Translations under genes and position numbers: made by a program
Shown here: positions 7,763-15,973 of the stretch, piece after piece
Numbering within the stretch: position 1 is the first letter of the stretch
Layout of the letters: each line of letters begins with the position of its first letter
Assembly: GCA_900545885.1 (NCBI GenBank)
Contig: URAF01000007.1
Coordinates: 1-64,000 of the forward strand
Length of the DNA stretch: 64,000 bases
DNA from: an uncultured Eubacteriales bacterium
GTDB taxonomy: Bacteria; Bacillota; Clostridia; Christensenellales; CAG-917
Direction: 5' to 3'
Notes under the pieces: generated by a model
What the model was told of the DNA's origin: nothing
The model's database searches: none
Seen by the model: the letters and a program-made list of their open reading frames with translations, nothing else

Positions 7763-8956
7763 TCAGCCGCCGAAGACTGCCATCAGGAAGCCTGCCGCAA
7801 CTGCGGAACCGATAACGCCCGCCACGTTGGGACCCATTGCATGCATGAGCAGATAGTTGCCCGGACGCGCTTTGAGACCTTCCACGTTGGAGACGCGAGC
7901 CGCCATGGGAACTGCCGAAACGCCTGCGGAACCGATGAGCGGGTTGATTTTGCCTTTGGTGAGCCAGCACAGCAGTTTGCCGATGAGCAGACCGCCGAGG
8001 GTTGCGAACACGAATGCCAGAAGACCGAGCGCCACGATTTTGAGGGTTTCGGTGGTGAGGAAGGTGCTGTAATGCGCCGTTGCACCGACGGAAACGCCGA
8101 GCAGAATGGTGACGATGTTCATAAGTGCGTTCTGTGCCGTGTCGGAAAGTCTTTCCGTTACGCCGCATTCCTTGAAGAGGTTACCGAGCATGAGGCAGCC
8201 GAGCAAGGGAGCAACCGAGGGCAGGAAGAGGCACGTTGCGATGGTAACGACAATCGGGAAGAGAATCTTTTCCGCTTTCTTGACTTTGCGGGTGGGTTTC
8301 ATCACGATTGCGCGTTCCTTCTTGGTTGTGACAAGGCGCATGAGCGGAGGCTGAATGATAGGTATCAAAGCCATGTAGGAGTAAGCCGCAACAGCGATTG
8401 CCGCAAGCAGTTCGGGAGCAAGTCCTTTCGTAAGCCAGATAGCCGTAGGACCGTCCGCGCCGCCGATGATACCGATGGACGCCGCTTGTTCGCCCGTGAA
8501 ACCGAACGCAACAGCGAGGAAGAACGCAACGTAAATACCGATCTGTGCCGCCGCGCCAAGAATGAGCGATTTGGGGTTGGAGAGCAAAGGCTCGAAGTCC
8601 GTCATCGCGCCGACGCCGAGGAAGATTAGGCAGGGATAAACGCCCGTTTTGACACCGATATACAGAATGTCGACAAGTCCGCCGTGGTTGAGCACTTCGG
8701 CGTAATTGACGCCGTTTGCGACCACTTCTTCACTCGTCCAGTAATCGGGGTGGAAGAGCCAGCCTGAAATCGGACCGGGAAGGTTGCTTATCAGCATACC
8801 GAACGCAATACCGACCAGAAGCAAAGGCTCGAACTTTTTTCTGATGCCAAGGTAGAGGAAAACACACGCAATGACAATCATTACGGCGTTTTGCCATTGG
8901 AAGTTAGCGAAACCGCTGGACTCCCACAAATTTTCCATTGTATCGCCGAAATTCAT
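7763..8956 (-). CDS. oadB: Na+-translocating decarboxylase beta subunit
   Basis: 397 residues, a polytopic membrane protein. It takes carboxybiotin from the carrier, releases CO2 and couples this to Na+ export. The conserved GGADGPT (165-171, with Asp168), a hallmark of OadB/MmdB/GcdB proteins, is present, as are the C-terminal glycine-rich helices. The start has a GAGGGC site. It lies between the biotin carrier and the biotin ligase in one operon with OadA and OadG. The beta subunit alone does not tell the substrate; the OadA homologue upstream points to oxaloacetate. Confidence 0.95.
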   Translation of the reverse strand: MNFGDTMENLWESSGFANFQWQNAVMIVIACVFLYLGIRKKFEPLLLVGIAFGMLISNLPGPISGWLFHPDYWTSEEVVANGVNYAEVLNHGGLVDILYIGVKTGVYPCLIFLGVGAMTDFEPLLSNPKSLILGAAAQIGIYVAFFLAVAFGFTGEQAASIGIIGGADGPTAIWLTKGLAPELLAAIAVAAYSYMALIPIIQPPLMRLVTTKKERAIVMKPTRKVKKAEKILFPIVVTIATCLFLPSVAPLLGCLMLGNLFKECGVTERLSDTAQNALMNIVTILLGVSVGATAHYSTFLTTETLKIVALGLLAFVFATLGGLLIGKLLCWLTKGKINPLIGSAGVSAVPMAARVSNVEGLKARPGNYLLMHAMGPNVAGVIGSAVAAGFLMAVFGG

Positions 8957-8968
8957 AATGCCCTCTTA

Positions 8969-9373
8969 TCAGTCAATGTTGACAAGCGCATCGCCGGTCT
9001 GGACGACTGCACCTTTCTGAACGAAGATTTTGGAGATTTTGCCGTCTTTGTGAGCGACGACTTCGTTTTCCATCTTCATAGCTTCGAGAATGATAAGCAC
9101 CGTACCCGCTTTGACGGTGTCGCCGACTGCGACTTTGACGGCGTTGATGTTGCCGGGCAGAGGCGCGGTAACGGTGTTGTCGCCTGCCGCAGCGGATGCC
9201 GCGGGTGCGGGTGCCGCAGGAGCCGCGGGAGCAGCAACGGGTGCGGGAGCAGCAGGTGCCGCAGGTGCGGGAGCGGTGGGAAGCGCGGCTTCGTATTCAG
9301 CCTGAATGACCGCTTCGCCTTTTTCAACTTCTACTTCGTAAATTTTGCCGTTCAACGTAACTTTGTATATCAT
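8969..9373 (-). CDS. Biotin carboxyl carrier protein of the decarboxylase
   Basis: 134 residues. The N-terminal 30 residues form a short beta domain. Next comes a flexible Ala/Pro linker (about 31-64), and residues 65-134 form a biotinyl domain with EAMKMEN; Lys100 is the biotinylation site. It shuttles CO2 from the OadA carboxyltransferase to OadB in the membrane. In many bacteria this domain is fused to OadA; here it is a separate gene. The ATG shares a base with the oadG stop (TAATG). Confidence 0.93.
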   Translation of the reverse strand: MIYKVTLNGKIYEVEVEKGEAVIQAEYEAALPTAPAPAAPAAPAPVAAPAAPAAPAPAASAAAGDNTVTAPLPGNINAVKVAVGDTVKAGTVLIILEAMKMENEVVAHKDGKISKIFVQKGAVVQTGDALVNID

Positions 9374-9738
9374 TATTCCTTGTCTCCTTCATCAACTCTT
9401 TTAATGCTCTTGAAACGCAGCTGGTTCAAAGGCGTATCGAGGGTGTCCGCAACGATAGCCATAATCATAGCCGCGTCGCGCTCGTCGGTTTTGACCAGCA
9501 CGAGTTCGCCGCAGGTGCCGACAGCCGCAGGGGCTTCGTGTTTGTCTTCGACGGTTTCAGCGGGCTGCGCTTTCTTTTTGCCGAACTTGATTTTGGGCAT
9601 TTTTGCCGCAATAGCGGGGCTCTTGTCCGCGATAACGCCCATAAGCATGATGATGAGCATCAGAATTATGAGTACCGCAAACACGATTGCAATGCCGATT
9701 ACGGAAATCAACAATGCGTCCAGAATACTGATTTGCAT
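9373..9738 (-). CDS. oadG: Decarboxylase gamma subunit, OadG family
   Basis: 121 residues with one N-terminal membrane helix (about 8-36) and a Lys-rich then acidic cytoplasmic tail. OadG-type subunits hold the carboxyltransferase to the membrane complex and help assembly. Sequence conservation in the family is low, so the call leans on size, topology and position between oadA and the biotin carrier gene. TAAGGAGG precedes the ATG. Confidence 0.85.
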   Translation of the reverse strand: MQISILDALLISVIGIAIVFAVLIILMLIIMLMGVIADKSPAIAAKMPKIKFGKKKAQPAETVEDKHEAPAAVGTCGELVLVKTDERDAAMIMAIVADTLDTPLNQLRFKSIKRVDEGDKE

Positions 9739-9750
9739 AAAAACGCCTCC

Positions 9751-11130
9751 TTATTCTATGGGAGCGATGGTATAGCGCACCACTTTTTCTTCCTGCGCCT
9801 TGCGGGCCGCGAAATACTTTTCGGTAACTTGCGGGAACATGATGTAAGACAACACGTCCTCATCGCTCTTGGCTATACCTTCGAGCTCTTTCTTGGTCTT
9901 TTCGAAGACGGGTTCGAGAGTGTCGGCATAACGACCCTGAATGGGTTTCTCGTCACCGAGCACGAGTTTGAGCACGTCGGGGTTGATTTTGCCGGGAGCC
10001 TTGCCGTATTCGCCTTTGCAATACGCCTTGACTTCCTTGGAGATGTTCTTGTATCTCTCCCCTGCCAGCACGTTGGAGGTCGCCTGAACGCCGACCATCT
10101 GGCTCATAGGGGTGACAAGCGGAGGATAACCGAGGTCTGCGCGAACCTTGGGGGTTTCTTCGAGAACCTGTTCGAACTTGTCCATCGCGTTCTGCGCTTT
10201 GAGCTGTGCGACGAGGTTGGACAGCATTCCGCCGGGAACCTTGTAGTTGAGCGCGTCGGTGTCGGTTGCGAGCATTTTGGGGTCAAGCTGACCGGATTTG
10301 AGAAACTCGTCACGGACAGGCTTGAAGAAGTCGTTGACCTTTTTGAGCACGTCGGCTTTCAGACCGGTTTCGTATCCCAGACCTTCGAGTGCGAAGTTGA
10401 GGGTTTCGGTTGCGGGCTGGGAGCTGCCGCCGCTGAAACAGGACGTTGCGGTGTCAATGACGTCGACGCCTGCTTCCGCCGCTTTGAGATAGGTCATGAA
10501 CGCCATACCGGTCGTGCAGTGAGTGTGCAGAACGACGGGAAGTTTGACGCTCTTCTTGATTTCGGAAACGAGTTCGTACGCTTCCGCGGGGCTCATGACG
10601 CCTGCCATATCCTTGATGCAGATAGTGGCAACGCCCATGTTTTCCATATCTTTTGCGAGTTTTGCAAACGCTTTGATGGTGTGCACGGGAGACTGGGTGT
10701 AGCTGATGGTCCCCGAAACCTGCGCGCCGCGTTTGATTGCTTCGTCGGTTGCGACTTCGATGTTGCGAAGGTCGTTGAGCGCGTCGAAAATTCTGATGAT
10801 ATCGATACCGTTTTCAACGGATTTTGCGACGAACATTCTCACTATTTCGTCGGGATAGTGCTTGTAACCGAGCAGGTTCTGACCGCGCAGAAGCATCTGC
10901 AACTTGGTGTTGGGCATAGCCTTGCGGAGTTTGCGAAGTCTTTCCCAGGGGTCTTCGTTGAGGTATCTCAGGCAGCAATCGAACACCGCGCCGCCCCAGC
11001 ACTCAACGCTGTAATAGCCCGCTTTATCCATTTCGGGCAAAATATCGGCAAATTTTTCAAACGGCAGACGCGTTGCAATCAAGGATTGGTTTGCGTCGCG
11101 CAAAACTGTTTCAGTAAAACCGATTTTCAT
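9751..11130 (-). CDS. oadA: Oxaloacetate decarboxylase alpha subunit (carboxyltransferase, no biotin domain)
   Basis: 459 residues from the ATG at 11130, chosen because GGAGG lies 5 nt upstream; six extra residues are possible in frame. It transfers the carboxyl group of oxaloacetate to biotin, giving pyruvate. The family motifs RDANQ (11-15), CIKDMAG with Lys173, and metal-binding HTH (His202 and His204) are present. The protein ends before a biotinyl domain, which is supplied by the separate carrier gene downstream. It heads the operon oadA-oadG-carrier-oadB-birA-transporter. The pump would conserve energy as a Na+ gradient during citrate, malate or amino-acid fermentation. Confidence 0.93.
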   Translation of the reverse strand: MKIGFTETVLRDANQSLIATRLPFEKFADILPEMDKAGYYSVECWGGAVFDCCLRYLNEDPWERLRKLRKAMPNTKLQMLLRGQNLLGYKHYPDEIVRMFVAKSVENGIDIIRIFDALNDLRNIEVATDEAIKRGAQVSGTISYTQSPVHTIKAFAKLAKDMENMGVATICIKDMAGVMSPAEAYELVSEIKKSVKLPVVLHTHCTTGMAFMTYLKAAEAGVDVIDTATSCFSGGSSQPATETLNFALEGLGYETGLKADVLKKVNDFFKPVRDEFLKSGQLDPKMLATDTDALNYKVPGGMLSNLVAQLKAQNAMDKFEQVLEETPKVRADLGYPPLVTPMSQMVGVQATSNVLAGERYKNISKEVKAYCKGEYGKAPGKINPDVLKLVLGDEKPIQGRYADTLEPVFEKTKKELEGIAKSDEDVLSYIMFPQVTEKYFAARKAQEEKVVRYTIAPIE

Positions 11131-11317
11131 GTTTTCCTCCACTGACAAATATTTACTTCCGCATAGCGGATTGTTTCCTTGTTTGGTTTTCGGGCAAGCC
11201 GTAGCCGACTTCCCTGCGTTCGGGCAACCGTTCGCACTCCTTACGCATAACCGCCGCCCTTTACTTTCTTGTTTCTTTTCGTTTATATTTTTTATTGTTG
11301 TTTATACTGTCTATTGC

Positions 11318-12349
11318 TTAGTTATTCTTCCCCGACTCTGCGGCTTCTATGTCCGTAAGCGGAAGCATGGACACTTCGAACGTTCCGTCGTCGTTGACGT
11401 CGATGAGCGTACCGCCGCGTTGCGTGCGGCATTTTGCGGTCGGAATGTTGCCGAGTGCCGCGACATATGCGAGATAGTCTATGCTCATGCCGTACGTCAG
11501 GCGAATGCCCTTGTAATCGATGCTGAGGGTGTTGAGGTGGTCGTGTCCCATGAACATACCCTTGCAACTGCCGAGTTCCACCATTCTGCGGAAGAAGTTT
11601 CCGTCCTTTGTTTTGGCATATCCGAAATAGTTGTCCTTTTCACCGACAAACCCGAGACGGTATGTGGCTTCGGGGTCGCCGCGGTAGCACTTTTCCCAAC
11701 CTTCCTTGAACTCTTTGGGCGGAATATGGAAAAACGCCAGCGACGGCACTACCGTGCCTGCGGGCGAATTTTCTTTGATAATGTTTTCGTACCAGTCAAT
11801 CTGGTCGTCGTGAATAACGTCGAAACCGCTGAAAAAGCTTTTGCCCAGATAGCTGTTGCTGTCAACCATCATAAGCATCGTGACGAGTTTGCCGTCACTA
11901 GTTTCCAAACGGAAATAATGGTTTCCGATACCCGTCAGATTTTTGTCGCCTTTTCGGAAGAAACAGTGTTTTAACGACTCATAATAGTCGCCTAATCTGT
12001 CTTTTTTGTAAAATGCGATGACTTCTTCGTCGTGATTTCCGAATACGCACGTCCAGGGCACGCCGAGGCTTTCCATGGCTTCGCCGAACTTGCGCGTGGC
12101 TTTCAGGTTGTTGCTCGTGCCCGAGAACATAAACAGCGGATACACCATATCTCCCGTGACAACCACGAAATCGGCGTTTGCCGCTTTTACGATTTTGCGG
12201 ACGGCGTCGAGAGCCATTTTGTCTTTTTTACGGCTTAGAAAACCGCCGCCGATGTGAATGTCGGTGAGTTGCAGAATGCGGAAAGGTCTGGCTTCCGCTT
12301 TCTTAATCACAGTACATTGGTCTTGTCTTACAAATTCCGCTTTCGTCAT
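11318..12349 (-). CDS. Calcineurin-like metallophosphoesterase
   Basis: 343 residues with the five metal-site motifs of the superfamily: DIH (30-32), GD (66-67), GNHD (104-107), His208 in FFHIP, and GHDH (268-271). There is no signal peptide, so it is probably cytosolic. It resembles the Icc/DCR2-like group that acts on phosphodiesters or phosphomonoesters; the substrate is unknown. The start shares a base with the TAA of the sugar transporter gene (TAATG). The pair is therefore an operon, and the phosphoesterase may act on a compound brought in by the transporter. Confidence 0.88.
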   Translation of the reverse strand: MTKAEFVRQDQCTVIKKAEARPFRILQLTDIHIGGGFLSRKKDKMALDAVRKIVKAANADFVVVTGDMVYPLFMFSGTSNNLKATRKFGEAMESLGVPWTCVFGNHDEEVIAFYKKDRLGDYYESLKHCFFRKGDKNLTGIGNHYFRLETSDGKLVTMLMMVDSNSYLGKSFFSGFDVIHDDQIDWYENIIKENSPAGTVVPSLAFFHIPPKEFKEGWEKCYRGDPEATYRLGFVGEKDNYFGYAKTKDGNFFRRMVELGSCKGMFMGHDHLNTLSIDYKGIRLTYGMSIDYLAYVAALGNIPTAKCRTQRGGTLIDVNDDGTFEVSMLPLTDIEAAESGKNN

Positions 12350-13887
12350 TAATTTGCAAGCTCCTTGAGCAGATCTTCTCTTTCGACCTGTTCGGCTATG
12401 TTAAGACTGTCTATGCCGCCTTCCTTGACTTTGTCGTTAATATAACGGACTCTTTGCAATTTTTTGTCGGTTACACGATATTTGACCGATGCAATAAAGC
12501 CTATTGTAAGCAATACAGCAACGGAAACTGCGAGTAGAACTCTTATTGCAATCATAACACTCTCAGGCTGCACAGGATAAGGATTTACATCGGTTTGAGG
12601 AATATAACCCGCTCCTCCGAGAACCCAACCGACCATGCCAACGCCCAATGCCGTAGCAACCTTTCTGGCAAATGTCATAACACCCGACATATTTGCCGTA
12701 GGACGATATCCGAGTTTTAGTTCTGCTATATCAACCGTATCGGGGAAAACCAACCAAGGCATCGATTGTGCGCCGGCAAAGCCAAAGCCCATTACCGCCG
12801 CAAAAACAGGAACAAGCCAAGGCAATCCCCACGAGTCTTGATATGTGGCAAGAAGAATTGCTCCTATAATATAAACCGGCAATCCTGTTCTGAATGCAGC
12901 CTGTTTGGAGTACTTCGCCTTAATCACATAAGCTATAACAATACCTATTGCCGCACACACCATCATGGGTGCTATAACCATAATGGAACCCATGTCGAGT
13001 GTAATAAAACCGAAATCGACCTGTACGCCCCACGCACAACCGCCGATGTAGTCGGTATAATAAATGGCAAGCGCACTTACCATATCCATGGTAAGGAACG
13101 CCGAAACGTACATGACAATGTGCCAAATATAAGATTTTACAGTAAATGCTCTGAAATACTCTTTAAAACTGAGCGTTGCTTTGACGTTCATGTCATAAGG
13201 CGCTCTTTCTTTAATGGTAAGACCTGCCACGATAAGCGGTATAGCAAATACCAGACCGAAACCGAATACTATAAGATAGTAGAAAGACATATAGTCCATT
13301 TCGCCTTTTTTCACCAATCCCCAAATCAGACTGGGAACAAGATAAAAAACGCCCGCAGCAATGATGTCAAACAAAAGTTTCCATGTGTTCGCCTTGTTCC
13401 TTTCGCGATAATCCATGGAAATGTCGGAACTCATCGACATGTAAGGCACTTGAGAAATGGTGGAAATGGTGCAATAGACCAAATACGCAAAAATCATCCA
13501 TACCACTTTGGATGTGGCACCGAAACCGAGATACTGAATAGGTGCAAACAAAAATGCAAGTCCGAAAGGAATCAGAATTCCGCCTATTATCATATAAGGT
13601 TTACGTCTGCCGAGTTTCGACCAGCGCGTATTTTCTGATATAAGTCCCATTGACGGGTCGGAAATTGCGTCCCAAAGTTTTGATACGGTAATAATTGTAC
13701 CTGCGATACCTGCTTCTATTCCAACCATGTTGGTAAAAAACGCGAGCAGGATTACCGACAGAAATGCCGCTTGCCCTCCTCCGAACAAATCGGCGGAACC
13801 GTAAATAATCTGTTCTTTCAAAGAAATTTTATCTTCCGGTTTTACCGCAGGCTCTTCGATGCTTTTCAAAGCTTTGACCTTTGCCAT
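12349..13887 (-). CDS. GPH-family glycoside/pentoside/hexuronide cation symporter
   Basis: 512 residues, 12 predicted helices, MelB-like. N-terminal landmarks are YGSADLFGGGQAAFLS and LWDAISDPSMGLISENTR, the conserved Asp-rich loop of helix 2. An intracellular GRRKPY motif follows. It imports a sugar or glycoside with a cation; the substrate cannot be assigned. The start has an AAGGGAG site. It is co-transcribed with the metallophosphoesterase. Confidence 0.88.
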   Translation of the reverse strand: MAKVKALKSIEEPAVKPEDKISLKEQIIYGSADLFGGGQAAFLSVILLAFFTNMVGIEAGIAGTIITVSKLWDAISDPSMGLISENTRWSKLGRRKPYMIIGGILIPFGLAFLFAPIQYLGFGATSKVVWMIFAYLVYCTISTISQVPYMSMSSDISMDYRERNKANTWKLLFDIIAAGVFYLVPSLIWGLVKKGEMDYMSFYYLIVFGFGLVFAIPLIVAGLTIKERAPYDMNVKATLSFKEYFRAFTVKSYIWHIVMYVSAFLTMDMVSALAIYYTDYIGGCAWGVQVDFGFITLDMGSIMVIAPMMVCAAIGIVIAYVIKAKYSKQAAFRTGLPVYIIGAILLATYQDSWGLPWLVPVFAAVMGFGFAGAQSMPWLVFPDTVDIAELKLGYRPTANMSGVMTFARKVATALGVGMVGWVLGGAGYIPQTDVNPYPVQPESVMIAIRVLLAVSVAVLLTIGFIASVKYRVTDKKLQRVRYINDKVKEGGIDSLNIAEQVEREDLLKELAN

Positions 13888-14106
13888 ATCTTTCTCCCTT
13901 GCGCGTAATCATATTGATAATAGCACACGCGCCCGCTCGCGTGCAAGGAAAAAAGGCTTGCACTACCCTTATTTTTAATTTATTTTTCATAAAAATTATT
14001 TCCGCTACGCGCCCGTCGCGCACACGTGAACCTCTAACCCGACGGGTGTCAAAAAGCGGTTGGCAGACCCAACGAAAAAGCAGGTTTGAAAATTGGGTCA
14101 AAATCC

Positions 14107-14134
14107 TTGCCAAATTGCGCGATTGTGGTATAAT
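14107..14134 (+). promoter_or_regulatory. Promoter of tRNA-Ala
   Basis: TTGCCA (14107-14112), a 16-nt spacer and TATAAT (14129-14134). The -10 box ends 19 nt before the tRNA 5' end. Confidence 0.75.
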
Positions 14135-14153
14135 AGCAATGCTAATCACGCGT

Positions 14154-14229
14154 GGGGGCGTGGCTCAGTTGGTAGAGCGATGCGTTCGCAACGCATAGGT
14201 CAGGGGTTCGAATCCCCTCGTCTCCACCA
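14154..14229 (+). tRNA. tRNA-Ala(CGC)
   Basis: 76 nt with encoded CCA. The anticodon stem ATGCG/CGCAT holds loop TTCGCAA, anticodon CGC. The acceptor stem contains G3-U70, the alanine identity pair. The D arm (GCTCAGTTGGTAGAGC) and T arm (GGGGTTCGAATCCCC) are standard. Confidence 0.96.
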
Positions 14230-14253
14230 TCACAGCCGCAAGGCTGTATATGC

Positions 14254-14288
14254 AACACTCTGCATTTTCTGCAGAGTGTTTGCTTTTT
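14254..14288 (+). terminator. Terminator of tRNA-Ala
   Basis: A perfect 11-bp stem (14254-14264 with 14270-14280, loop TTTTC) followed by TGCTTTTTT, 24 nt after the tRNA. Confidence 0.9.
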
Positions 14289-14634
14289 TGCCTGCGTCTG
14301 TTCTTCGCGTCGCGAAAATCGTTCCGTTCACTTCGCGCCGCTTTTTGCAAGCAAAACTGTCGCTTGTTCTCTCATTTTCGCTCCGCGTGTTATTTTGCGT
14401 TCGTGCTCACGCGTTACATTCCTTTCAACACTCAAAATGTAACAGTGTTAGGTTTTTTGTTTGCCTTCGGGAATTTGCGGGCGACTGCCCGCCCGCGCTA
14501 TGCGCGGCAAACCCCTTCCATGCCAGGGCTGACGCGGATTTGCGTCCTGCGTGAACTCTGCACGCAGAACAGATGCCACAAATGCCGCTATTCCGTCGCT
14601 TTGCTCACTGACTGCCGATTCTATCAACAAAATC
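14289..14634. other. Gene-free interval, about 350 bp
   Basis: Between two convergent terminators. It has open frames on both strands, but none has a ribosome site or a recognisable protein. The composition is CT-rich on the plus strand. I see no RNA gene or repeat in it. Confidence 0.4.
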
Positions 14635-14660
14635 AAAACAGACCGTTCGCGGTCTGTTTT
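14635..14660 (-). terminator. Terminator of the aldo/keto reductase gene (bidirectional)
   Basis: A perfect 11-bp stem (AAAACAGACCG with CGGTCTGTTTT) closed by a TTCG tetraloop. The A/T ends give a T-run in either direction. It lies 35 nt after the minus-strand stop at 14696. Confidence 0.85.
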
Positions 14661-14695
14661 AATTTGAATTTTCGGACAAATAACGCTCTGCACTT

Positions 14696-15808
14696 TTATT
14701 TCTCGAAATGTTCGGCGACTTTTTCCAGCAATTCGGTCACGGGAAGATGTTGCGGACACGCGCTTTCGCAACTTCTGCATTTTATGCAGTAACTTGCCGC
14801 GCCGTATTCCTTGGTGTATTTTGCGTACTGCTCTTTCAACGTCGCCTCGTCGGTTTCTCTGGCCACGTGCGAGTTGTAAAGCGCAAAATATTCGGGTATC
14901 GCGATGTTTTCGGGACAGCCTTCCGTGCAATATCTGCAAGCCGTGCAGCCTATCTTTTTCTGATTGTTGATTATCTCCGTGACCTTGCGAAGAAGTGCAA
15001 GTTCCTTTTCGTCAAGCGGCGCGCAGTCCGACATAAACGAAACGCTGTCTTCCATTTGCGCGACGTTGGACATTCCGCTGAGAACGGTCATTACGTTTTC
15101 CAGTCCGGCGACGAAACGCAGCGCCCAGCCCGCCTGCGTCCAGTCGGGGTGCGCCTCTTTGAGCAGCTTTGCCGCCTCTTCGGGAAGGTTTGCAAGCGTT
15201 CCGCCTTTGACGGGTTCCATAACAATAACTTTCTTGCCGTGTCTGACCGCCGTTTCGTAGCACTTGCGCGACTGAATTGTCGGGTCGTCCCAATCGAGAT
15301 AGTTGATTTGCAGTTGTACGAACTCCGCTTCGGGGTGTTCGGTAAGTATTTTGTCGAGCACTTCCGCCGTGTCGTGGAAGGAAAATCCCATATGGCGGAT
15401 TTTGCCCTCTTTTTTCAGTTTCGCAACGTATGCGAAACTTCCGAATTTTTCGGCAATGGCATAGTTTTCCACGTTCAGGTTGTGAAGAAGATAGTAATCG
15501 AAATAGTCCACGCCGCATTTTTCGAGCTGTTCGGCAAAAATGCGCTCATGGTCGCCTTCCTCTTTAAGGAACATCGTGGGCAGTTTCGTGGCGAGCAGAA
15601 AAGATTCGCGGGGGTATCTTGCGACGATGGCTTTCTTCACGGCTTTTTCGCTGATACCGTCGTGGTACATATAAGCGGTGTCGAAATAAGTAAATCCGTT
15701 TTCGACGAATACGTCCGCCATCTTTCCTAGTTGTTTCATGTCGATTTTGGTCGGGTCGTCCTTTTTCGTGACGGGCAACCTCATAAGTCCGAATCCGAGT
15801 TTTTTCAT
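14696..15808 (-). CDS. Aldo/keto reductase with two C-terminal 4Fe-4S motifs
   Basis: 370 residues. Residues 1-275 form an AKR barrel starting MKKLGFGLMRLP, with the catalytic tetrad Asp43, Tyr48, Lys75 and His109. The C-terminal part carries two iron-sulfur motifs: Cys288, Cys291, Cys294, Cys298, and Cys341, Cys344, Cys347, Cys351. This architecture is common in anaerobic Firmicutes. There it is thought to reduce carbonyls or other substrates with electrons passing through the clusters; the physiological substrate is unknown. CGGAGAG precedes the ATG. It is a single-gene transcript with its own promoter and terminator. Confidence 0.9.
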   Translation of the reverse strand: MKKLGFGLMRLPVTKKDDPTKIDMKQLGKMADVFVENGFTYFDTAYMYHDGISEKAVKKAIVARYPRESFLLATKLPTMFLKEEGDHERIFAEQLEKCGVDYFDYYLLHNLNVENYAIAEKFGSFAYVAKLKKEGKIRHMGFSFHDTAEVLDKILTEHPEAEFVQLQINYLDWDDPTIQSRKCYETAVRHGKKVIVMEPVKGGTLANLPEEAAKLLKEAHPDWTQAGWALRFVAGLENVMTVLSGMSNVAQMEDSVSFMSDCAPLDEKELALLRKVTEIINNQKKIGCTACRYCTEGCPENIAIPEYFALYNSHVARETDEATLKEQYAKYTKEYGAASYCIKCRSCESACPQHLPVTELLEKVAEHFEK

Positions 15809-15860
15809 ATTTCTCTCCGATGTTCCGCAAGTCCTGTCCGTGCGGTTTTCAAGCGGTTTT

Positions 15861-15890
15861 ATGATATACTTTCCGCGCTTGCGATGTCAA
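15861..15890 (-). promoter_or_regulatory. Promoter of the aldo/keto reductase gene
   Basis: On the minus strand TTGACA (15890-15885), an 18-nt spacer and TATCAT (15866-15861), about 50 nt before the ATG at 15808. Confidence 0.65.
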
Positions 15891-15901
15891 GCCGAAAACA
15901 A

Positions 15902-15928
15902 GGAGCGCATCTCAAAGAGGTGCGCTCC
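15902..15928 (-). terminator. Terminator of the MacB-like gene
   Basis: A 12-bp stem (15902-15913 with 15917-15928, one G-T pair, loop AAA) followed on the minus strand by TTGTTTT. It lies 45 nt after the stop at 15974. Confidence 0.8.
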
Positions 15929-15973
15929 GTAGCAATTTGAAGTCGGTTTATTTGAACAATATGTTTGTCCGCA

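Noticed and set aside
9538..11145. A long plus-strand open frame opposite oadA
   Set aside because: A shadow of the oadA reading frame, rich in His, Phe and Val as such antisense frames are. It has no ribosome site and no domain.
14250..14792. A 180-codon plus-strand frame after tRNA-Ala
   Set aside because: It starts inside the tRNA terminator, lacks a ribosome site, crosses a second terminator and overlaps the aldo/keto reductase gene.
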